From Posidonia oceanica (Eukaryota > Streptophyta > Magnoliopsida > Alismatales > Posidoniaceae): a stretch of DNA of 64,000 bases. Under the pieces are notes generated by a model. The model was not told where the DNA came from and did not search any database. It saw only the letters and a list, made by a program, of their open reading frames with translations. Below, in pieces: positions 56,405 through 64,000 of this stretch (position 1 is its first letter; each line of letters begins with the position of its first letter). The stretch is from contig JAZBRS010000077.1 of assembly GCA_037176725.1 (NCBI GenBank), positions 3,162,001 to 3,226,000 of the forward strand. The letters run 5' to 3'. The position numbers were made by a program, and so were the translations under genes.

Positions 56405-56462
56405 ATTGGACGCTGCCTTAGACCGTGTCCAATGTTGGACGCTGCTATGGTACGCGTCCTAC
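56405..56462. repeat. Double-hairpin module D1
   Basis: Arms: ATTGGACGC/GTGTCCAAT and GTTGGACGC/GCGTCCTAC. Both loops are 11 nt. It lies 336 bp from the LTR start, and its isolation matches S7 in the solo LTR. Confidence 0.8.
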
Positions 56463-57139
56463 ACACTGGGGACTGCAGACAGTTGCCTTGAGCTCCTCTG
56501 ACACCCCCACGACCTCGCCCATGCCTCTAGAAACCACCCACGACCTTGCTCCCATGCTGTCCTACCCTGCCACGACATACCACCATGCCCTGCAGCCCCA
56601 CGACCTTTGCAACCTTGACCAAACAAAAACCGCTGGAAGAGAACCCATTCCACAGAGATGGACCACCATTGCCAGCAACTCCTAGAAGACAACCAGAGAG
56701 AATTCCCAACCCCCAGAGCGATCCTTAGCCTCCTCCCATGTGTGTGAGACCCCCCTGAGCATTCCCCAGCAACCAGGTCACCATTTGAGCCATCTGCCAG
56801 TCCACCGTCTAAGCTCGCCGTCGCAATTCCGACCGACTCTAGGAGACACCCCCAGCGCACACCACAGGTAATTTCCTCCTCCTCCTACATCCCTCACTCC
56901 TCCCTCATCCTCATCGAGCTCCATAGTCGAGCTTCATGGCTCTCCGACCACTCAAGTGACCGAAAAAGCCATGAACGTCGGCGGCAAGAGGGAGGTGGTG
57001 GGTGGAGAAATCCACTAGCCCATTTAGCTTAATTTTTACATGTTCAACATCAATGATGCATGATCTTGCTTATTTCATAGCCAAATCTCAGTTTCCAATC
57101 GATTTGAATGCCTTTACATGATCTGAGGTGCCCCGAGGT

Positions 57140-57196
57140 GTTGAACGCAGGAATTGGTGCGTCCAATGTAGGATGCTGCCAATCCTAGTGTCCAAC
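57140..57196. repeat. Double-hairpin module D2
   Basis: Arms: GTTGAACGC/GCGTCCAAT and GTAGGATGC/GTGTCCAAC. Loops are 10 and 11 nt. Confidence 0.75.
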
Positions 57197-57376
57197 ACCT
57201 CTATCCCCTTTTTTAGCATTTTTTCTGTCTTAGAGCATTTTAATTACTTTCTGATCATATTACATGCAACATGCATCATCATACACTCATTTTCATGCCT
57301 TGCTTTCAATCTAGTGTTTTATTTCCTTTATTCCTATTTTAATCATGTGTTTATTAGCTTAAATCTGGTTCAGTTT

Positions 57377-57433
57377 GTTGGACGCTGTGTATCCCAGCGT
57401 CCAACGTTAGATGCATGGTGTACGGCGTTTAAC
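57377..57433. repeat. Double-hairpin module D3
   Basis: Arms: GTTGGACGC/GCGTCCAAC and GTTAGATGC/GCGTTTAAC. Loops are 11 and 10 nt. Confidence 0.8.
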
Positions 57434-57601
57434 AACTCTGTTGGACTGAGTTTGGTTTTGATGCATGCTTCCTAGATTCAATGCATACTGGCTTCTGTTT
57501 TGATCATTTACCATGATCCGCATGTCCCTTGTTGTATCATTGCATTTGCATCATGTTTGCAAAATACCTGGCATGCATTTTTAAAATATCTGGCTCCAAG
57601 T

Positions 57602-57659
57602 GTTAGACGCTGAGGATCCCAGCATACAATGTTAGACGCTGGTGATCCTCGCGTCCAAC
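57602..57659. repeat. Double-hairpin module D4
   Basis: Arms: GTTAGACGC/GCATACAAT and GTTAGACGC/GCGTCCAAC. Both loops are 11 nt. Confidence 0.8.
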
Positions 57660-57828
57660 ACCTCAGGCATTTAAAATCCAGTTTTGGCACCTATATCTTG
57701 CCTCTGATTTTTGTTTACCATAGATTAAGTTCTTTTGGCATGATTACCCATCCATGGTCTTCGTACATCATTAAAATCATTACATTTCAAAGCATGCATT
57801 AGCTTTCTATAGAATCTGGTTTCAGTCT

Positions 57829-57886
57829 ATTGGACGCTGAGAATCCTAGCGTCCAACGTTAGACATTGGTGATCTCAGCGTCCAAC
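57829..57886. repeat. Double-hairpin module D5
   Basis: Arms: ATTGGACGC/GCGTCCAAC and GTTAGACAT/GCGTCCAAC. Both loops are 11 nt. Confidence 0.8.
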
Positions 57887-58389
57887 ACTTTAACCTGCTG
57901 CACTCTTTTTTAAGCGCAGATTTTGATTCGAACGTTGTTTTCCACATCCGATCGCTTCCAGGGCATGCTCTAGCACCCATGCACGCTGTTGGACCACTGT
58001 TTTATGTTTTACACCTTGCATCGCTTGTTTTCCGGTGGTTTTCTGCTTCGGCCCTGATTTCCATCGCATGTCGCTATTCGGATTGCATGGTTTTACTCAT
58101 CGCTTTGATTTCTCGCCTGCATTGCATTTAGGACAGTGATGCTTACTACCTGGAGTTCTTATGAACCAGGGCATGCCCGGTTCAGAACATCGACAGCACT
58201 ACTGAGCACATAGACTGCACGTTTAATTTCCATCACGCATCATGGCATCCTAAGCATGTAATTAAAGAAGTTAAAGCATTCATAGCATGGCATAGCATCT
58301 ATTACCCTAGGGCATACAGTAAAGGCAAGCAATTGTCGACATTCCTGCATATGCAAGCGAGAAGCCTAGAAAGATCGATTCCGGGTGTG

Positions 58390-58430
58390 TCGGGGGTGCC
58401 TAACACCTTCTCCGCACGTAACAGGAGTCC
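58390..58430 (+). promoter_or_regulatory. Conserved R/U5 hairpin block (D LTR)
   Basis: GGTGCCTAACACC, CTTCTCCGCACG, then GTAACAGGAGTCC, as in A, B and the solo LTR, with one C-to-T change. Confidence 0.45.
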
Positions 58431-58744
58431 TTACCCTTTCTTTTGGCCAACAATGACCATTATGCCCTTATCGTAGGCACGAGTCACTTATTTTTGCATA
58501 ACATAGCATGCATTCTCATGTTTTTTATGCCTTCCTCGGTTTTCCTCGTCTTTCGATTTAATAGACTAGGTGGCGACTCCATTTTACCTTATCCTTTGTT
58601 TGCTTTCTTCGCTTTTCTGGTGTTTTCGTGTTGAGTTTCCTTCCTCAAATCCACCAACTATTCGCGACCCCCTCGTCGGTCGACGCATGCGAGCTCTGGC
58701 AGCACACTACAACGTCGCCTCAGTAGGAACCCAGTCACAACAGC

Positions 58745-58762
58745 TGGTGATTCCACTAGGGA
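58745..58762 (+). other. Primer-binding site of Element D, degraded
   Basis: TGGTGATTCCACTAGGGA differs from the A site by four changes, all C-to-T or G-to-A. The following GATTCTAGACTCCGG matches the base order after the A PBS. Confidence 0.75.
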
Positions 58763-59715
58763 TTCTAGACTCCGGCTTTCGTTTTGGCTTTCTCATTCGC
58801 TTGGATTTCACATTTTGCTCACCTTATGCCTTTGCATGCCTTGCCTACTTGCTTGCTTGCCTGTTTGCTTTGCTTGCTTTATCTCTTGCCTAATGCCATG
58901 TTTGCTTACATTGCTTTATTTCTCGCATTATACATGCCTAAATACTTGCTTGGCACAATGATACATGCCTTTTGAGTGGTGAATGCTTTGTTTCACACAA
59001 TTGCTATGCCATCACACATGCACATGCCATGTATTCTTGCCTTTTGATATGATGAGTGCTTTCTTTTAACCATCATGTCCACAACACTTGCACATGCCAT
59101 GCACATGCCTTTTGCCTTACTGTGTGATTGCTTGCATGCCATGACTTCCTGTTTCTTTCCCCTTTCGCATATGCCATGCCTAGGATATTAGAAACACGCT
59201 TGCTCCCCTTTTTCTTAATTTAAAAGCTACAATAAAGCCAAGCAATAACATTTAAGCACAACTAGAGCCAAAACTTGCAATTTCCCCCCTTTGGCTAAAC
59301 AAAACGCAAGTAAAACATTTTAAAGCATATTCGCATGATTGATCATTTTAGAAAGCATGCATTATCTCCTTTGAGTCCACCTACAGTCTGCGAAGGATAG
59401 TCCTGGTCGCTTGTTCCATTGCTTTGGCGTGGCACGAGTTGGTCGGTCTATCCTCCCTTGTCAGGGGTCATGTCGGTGCTAGTAGAGGGTACAGCCCATG
59501 CTTTGGCAAGGCCGAGGCTCCTAACACACCACCCCGTTACTGCCTGAGCTTTAGCCAGGATTTAGACGGGGACCCTACTTTTTCTGACTTGGAGTCGGTC
59601 AATAAACCCATACCCATGAGTGAGTCCGAGTAGGTCATCTACTTAGGACATGCATGGTGAGAGAGCGCATAATAGGGCATTCATTCTGCATGTGTGCCAT
59701 TCATGCCACCCCTAA
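58763..59715 (+). other. Element D leader
   Basis: No supported gene. It matches the B leader (420-1389) and, inverted, the C leader. Element E begins at 59716, so the rest of D lies beyond the window. Confidence 0.65.
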
Positions 59716-60021
59716 TGTTGACACCCCACTTTTGACCGCTGTTTAGTGGTTCTCTCTCTGTGGTGAAATGACTTAGAAAACCCCCACAAAAAAACCAGAC
59801 AATTAAAAACTTAGAAACCTATGCCCTAAACCCAAGAAAACCTACGTAAAACCTAAAACCTAAACCCTAGAAAACCCTAGGTCAAACTCTCCCCTTAAAA
59901 CCCTAGAAGACCTAGGTAAAACCTATGCCCTAAACCCTAGAAAACCTAGGTAAACCTAAACCCTAAAGCCTAGAAAACCTAGGTAAAACCTAAACCCTAA
60001 AACCCTAGAAAACCCTAGGTT

Positions 60022-60035
60022 AAACTCTCCCTCTA
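60022..60035. other. Target-site duplication of the retroposed fragment, left
   Basis: AAACTCTCCCTCTA, repeated exactly at 60263-60276. Confidence 0.85.
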
Positions 60036-60262
60036 GGTTCCTTCAGGTGGCCCACGTAGGTCAGGTCGGATGAGGGCTCAACGTTAGAGTAAGATGCCTT
60101 CGTTTATCGATCTGGACGTTGAGTCTGCGTGACCGTCTTTATCTATCATTATATGTACTTTTTATCTTTCAGGGACTCTTGTGTATTTTGTTGTATCCCA
60201 AGAGTCTGGTTCTAATCTTTTTTGTGGTGCAATGAAGATTACGCCTTTTAATTAAAAAAAAA
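60036..60262 (+). mobile_element. Retroposed fragment with poly(A) tail inside the E LTR
   Basis: The 227 bp are unlike the surrounding CCCTAG-rich LTR. They end in TTTTAATT and a run of A, and exact 14-bp duplications flank them. This is the signature of target-primed reverse transcription by LINE machinery. I see no clear tRNA-like A or B box. A 5'-truncated LINE, a SINE or a partial processed transcript are all possible. A short TTTTGTTGTATCCC stretch before the tail recalls LINE 3' ends only loosely. Confidence 0.75.
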
Positions 60263-60276
60263 AAACTCTCCCTCTA
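60263..60276. other. Target-site duplication of the retroposed fragment, right
   Basis: Equals 60022-60035. Joining the flanks gives TCTCCCTCTAAACCCTAG, a normal unit of this part of the LTR (compare 60366-60380). Confidence 0.85.
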
Positions 60277-62199
60277 AACCCTAGAAAAACCCTAGGTCAC
60301 ACCCCCCTAAACCCTAGAAAACCCTAGGTCACACCCCCTAAACCCTAGAAAACCCTAGGTCAAAGTCTCCCTCTAAACCCTAGAAAAACCCTAGGTCACA
60401 CCCCTTAAAACCCTAGAAAAACACTAGGTCACAAAACAAAGGCCAAGCCCTATTCCGTCTTCCTTTCCTTCTTTCTTTCTTTCTTTTCTTTCCTTTCCTT
60501 TCTCCATCTCCTCTTTCTTTTCTTTCTCTTTTTTTCTTAAACCAATTCAGCCAAGCCCAACTCTTCTCCCCTTCTTCCTTTTTTTCTTTTTATTTCCCAC
60601 ACAGGCCCGGCCCATCAACAGCCTTCTTCCCCTTTTTTTTATTTCTTTGTTTTCTTCTCATCTTTTCCCAAACCCACCTCCTCTCCTCCCCCTTCTTTCT
60701 TTTCTTTTTTTCTTTTTTTCTTTTCCTCAAGCCCACTCCACCAGCCCGATCCACTGCCTCCTCCCTTCCTTTTTTTTCTTTTTCTCTCACCAACGCACGG
60801 CCCTCTTCTTCCTTCTCTTTTCTTTTTCCTCAGCCCACGACATCCACCCCTCCTCTTCTTCTCCTTTCCCTCCATCATCTTCTTCAAACCCAACACTCAA
60901 CCTCTGCACTCACCACCTCTCACAACAACTCCCTCTGCCGACACTCCACCTCTGCACCACTTACTACCCAGAGGTTGCCGCATGCTACTGTTCGGTGGTG
61001 GCCGTCTCACAGAGCCACCTTTTGCCGACTTGCCCACTCCTTGCAACCCTCCTGCCAGCCATCTCCAGCCACTGCACGCCCCATTCCCACTCAAGTGCCC
61101 AGCCCAGACCAAAACCATCCTCTCCCTCATCCCTTCCAGAGGTGGAAGACTGGAAGCACACAATTCACAAAAATTCACAGCACAGAACCCATTTTGCCTC
61201 TCCCTCCACAGTAGCTTCCCAACCTTCAAACTAGCACCCAAGCCACTCACGGCCTCTGCACAACCCACGGTCCTCTTCCTTAGCTCCCCATGAACCCAGA
61301 GAGCAGCCCCAAAACCCGAAGAGAGTCACATAGCAAAAGAGAGCCCAAAATCACAGTGAGCCACCCAAAATCCTCTTTCTCTACCAATGCCGCGACACTC
61401 GCTCCTGAGCAGCTCCGAATCATCCTCAGAGCACCAGGAACTCGCCCCAATCTCCGCACGCCACTGAGGACACCCGCAGCGCGACCACGAACTCCCGCTG
61501 CCTTGTCGAACCCACCTGAGGTCGGCAGCACGCGCCGACTATCGTCACAAGTAAGAGAAGCCATATTTAAGTTCCTTGCGTGCTTCTCCTGCTTCCTAGG
61601 CCATTAGATGTAGATTTAGAGCCCTGTAGCGCCGTTTCGTCTCCGCCGCCACAGTCGTATTCCCCGACAAGCTCCGACTGCCGCCGCTGCACGTCGAGCG
61701 CTCTGGACCTCCGCCGTTCCTCTAGAACCTCCCCCGAGCTCCGCCAGAGCACCAGAGGCCTGCTCTAGCCCCTCGCGACGGCCGTCGAGGCCTCTAGCAC
61801 TCGCTCCGCCTCTGTGATCACCGGACTTCTACGTCGACGTCGACAGAGCGCCCCAGGTTCCGCCGCTCCTCTGGATCTACTCCTCGAGCATCGCCGCGAC
61901 ACCAGGAATGTAGCCCAGCACCATTTGAGCACCGCAGCAACCCCCAGCCTTCGCTCCACCTCCGGCCTCCTCTATAGTAGCGCGTCGATGTTGCCAGTGC
62001 ACCACAGCTGCTGTCAAGCTCCGCTAGACCCGCCGGAATGCTCAGCGCACCTCGCCCGAGCCTCCACGCACCTCAGCCACGCGAGCCGCCCGTCGGATCG
62101 CCGCTGCGCCACCTCCTTCTCCGGCTCAGGGTGCTGTAGTGTCGGGCGACACTATAGCTACTGTAGCAATTAGGTTTATAAGGTTTCATTAAGTTTTGG

Positions 62200-63300
62200 T
62201 TTGAAATTGAAATAAAGCCCTTAAGATTATTTTATTTACTTTCTAGTCCAGTTTCAATTGAGAAAAATCATTTAATCTAGATTTAAAACTATATTGCATT
62301 GAATTAAAGTACTATAGGTTTTTATTTTTACTTTCCAGTCCAGCTTTCAATTGAAATCATTTAATTTCTGCTTTTAACTTTACTGCATTACATTTCAGTC
62401 CTCTATTTTATTTATTTTGCATGTTAGTCCTACAGTTGGTTTGAAAATCATTTAATTCATGATTAAAATCATATTGCATTGAATTAAAATACTGCAGGTT
62501 TTCATATTTACTTTTTAGTCCTGTTTCAATTGATAAATCATTTAAGTGTCATTTAGAATCATATTGCATTATGATAAACTACAGCATGTTTCATTTATTG
62601 CACTTTAGTCCATAGAGCATGCATTCACAGCATTTAAATCATGTATTTTACCTTATTACATTACATTTTAATCCTGAAACCCTAAACCGGAAAGATCATT
62701 CAGCATTCATTTAAATCATGATTTAAACCTTATTACATTGCATAAAAGTCCAGAATCATGTTTTAATTGCAAATCAGTCCTCAGAGCATTCATCCATGTC
62801 ATTTAAATCTGGTTTTTAAACCTTATTGCATTGCAGAAAAACCCAAAAATATGTTCTAGTTACATATCATTTGTGATTTAAATGTGATTTTTTAACCTTA
62901 TTGCATTGTAATAAAGCCCTCTAGGTTTTAATATTTGCATTTAGGTCCAATCTGGTTTCAGCTGTGATTTAAATATGGATTTTAAACCTTATTGCATTGC
63001 AATAAAGTCCAGCAAGTTTCAATTATTACATTTTAGTCCAATTTACTTTGAATTGTGATTTTAAATGTGATTTAAAACCTTATTGCATTGTAAATAAGTC
63101 CTGAAGGTTTTGATTACTGCATTTAGGTCCAGTTTGCTTCCAACTATGATTTAAATGTGATTTTGAACTTTATTACATTGCAATAAAGTCCTGCAACTTG
63201 TGTTTATTGCATTTAAATCCTTTGCACATGCATGCATCATTTAAATTGCATTTTAAGCCACATTGCATTGTTTTAAAAGCCCAACAGTTTTTACAAATTG
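62200..63300. repeat. Diverged ~90-bp tandem array in the E LTR
   Basis: Units contain CCTTATTGCATTGCAATAAA, then GTCC, then a GCATTTAGGTCC-like word. Clear starts lie near 62728, 62821, 62896, 62987, 63078 and 63168, about 90 bp apart, with older copies before. The B LTR has similar words at 42330-42900 in looser order. Confidence 0.75.
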
Positions 63301-64000
63301 CATGTCAGTCCATATTTTCCAACTTTTGCATGTTTGCATGTTTCCTTTGCACTGCACTTAGGTTCTGCATGTTTTCAAAACTGCATTTAGGTCCTTTCTT
63401 GCATTATTGCATGCATATCTTGTCACTAATGTTGCATTCTGCTCATGCTTGCCTATTGCATTGCTGCATTAACATCTTTGCATGCATTTGCCCCGTTTCG
63501 TACACACATAGGGACATTTTGCATTTAGGCCCCTGTACTTTCCCTAAATTGCACTTAGGTCCCTGCATTTGCATTTTGCATGCATTGCACCCACACATCC
63601 TTGCATCTACTTATTAGCATGCATTTTCCCTGTTGCATTGCCTTTTTGCCATGTTTTTGCGTATAGGCCCCTGCAGTTTCCTTTAATTGCACTTAGGTCC
63701 CTACCTTTTGCATTTTTGCACACATAACATCCCCATGCCATTACATGTAGCTCCCTTGCATCATTTTGAGCACTCTTAGCCTCATTGCATGTAGGACACC
63801 CTGCATTGCACACACTTAGGGGTAATTTGCACTTAGGCCCCACTTAGATCACTTTTTCTGGCCCTTGAGCCATCTGACTTAAAACCTGAATAACTTTTGA
63901 TCGAACCGTTGGATCTTCACGATCTAACTATCCAGGTCTCCCTGGTTGAATGATATTTCATTCTAACCAAAGTTATCTCAGATCAAGCCTCAGATCTTCA

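Larger units (their letters stand above)
56069..58742 (+). repeat. Element D 5' LTR (2674 bp)
   Basis: It begins TGTAGACACCCC and ends in ACA two bases before a degraded PBS. It holds the R/U5 block (58390-58430), a weak TATA-like region (58121-58135, TTTAGG replacing TATAGG) and five double-hairpin modules. It is the same subfamily as the solo LTR by the modules and leader, but 630 bp shorter. Confidence 0.85.
59716..64000 (+). repeat. Element E LTR, incomplete at the window end
   Basis: It begins TGTTGACACCCC in the middle of the D leader, with no PPT before it, so it is the 5' LTR of a younger element or a solo LTR. It follows the B LTR plan: CCCTAG-rich start, CT-rich part (60470-60880), GC-rich part (60900-62170), arrays with GCATTTAGGTCC words (62200-63850) and CCGTTGGATCTTC near 63907, which matches B 43498-43510. 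The end is outside the window. Confidence 0.7.

Noticed and set aside
59830..60440. Telomere-like CCCTAAA/CCCTAGAAAACC sequence
   Set aside because: Units are CCCTAGAAAACCCTAGG, not regular CCCTAAA. They lie inside the start of the E LTR, and similar words occur at the same place in the B LTR (39215-39410).
59716..64000. E LTR as the 3' LTR of Element D
   Set aside because: No polypurine tract precedes it, and its start and body differ from the D LTR (TGTTGACACCCCACTTTTG against TGTAGACACCCCAATCTAAC).

Overview
The window is a nest of very large Ty3/gypsy LTR retrotransposons from a seed-plant genome. I recognise no host gene, tRNA, rRNA or CRISPR array. The plant assignment rests on: Tat/Ogre-type polyproteins with a second, archaeal-type RNase H after the gypsy RNase H; primer-binding sites matching the 3' end of a plant tRNA-Arg; LTRs of 2.7 to 5.8 kb; a plant-mobile-domain-like ORF carried inside the elements; and solo LTRs and nesting typical of large plant genomes. 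The species cannot be told.

Layout. Element B (+ strand) fills 1-44942. The last 385 bp of its 5' LTR (1-385), its PBS (387-404) and part of its leader are followed by Element A, a complete 23-kb minus-strand element (1395-24400, target duplication CCCGA). B then resumes with leader, gag-pro (24729-30087), pol (30011-33508), a plant-mobile-domain-like ORF (35050-36252), a tandem-repeat 3' UTR (36541-38575), a polypurine tract and a 5.8-kb 3' LTR (39140-44942). B carries nine in-frame stops and one frameshift.

Element A has the same plan but no RT, RNase H or integrase. A deletion fuses the end of gag-pro to the last codons of integrase. Its gag-pro frame (1,727 codons) and mobile-domain ORF (400 codons) remain open, so it looks like a non-autonomous partner of B-like elements.

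Right of B lies part of an LTR of another family (F, minus, 44943-47167). Next comes Element C (minus), made of 3' UTR repeats, a decayed gag and a leader, and lacking pol. A 3.3-kb solo LTR (47551-50853, target duplication GAAAC) sits inside the C repeats. Element D (+, LTR 56069-58742) cuts the C leader. Element E (+, LTR from 59716 past the window end) cuts the D leader. A 227-bp retroposed fragment with a poly(A) tail and 14-bp target duplications sits inside the E LTR.

The most unusual signals are structural. The solo LTR and the D LTR carry twelve copies of a 58-bp double hairpin with near-constant stems and variable loops, 21 of 24 loops being exactly 11 nt. The 3' UTRs of A, B and C share a 12-bp hairpin with one co-varying pair. 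In A and B the polypurine tract lies in a two-stem fold that pairs the first bases of the 3' LTR with upstream UTR, again with co-variation.
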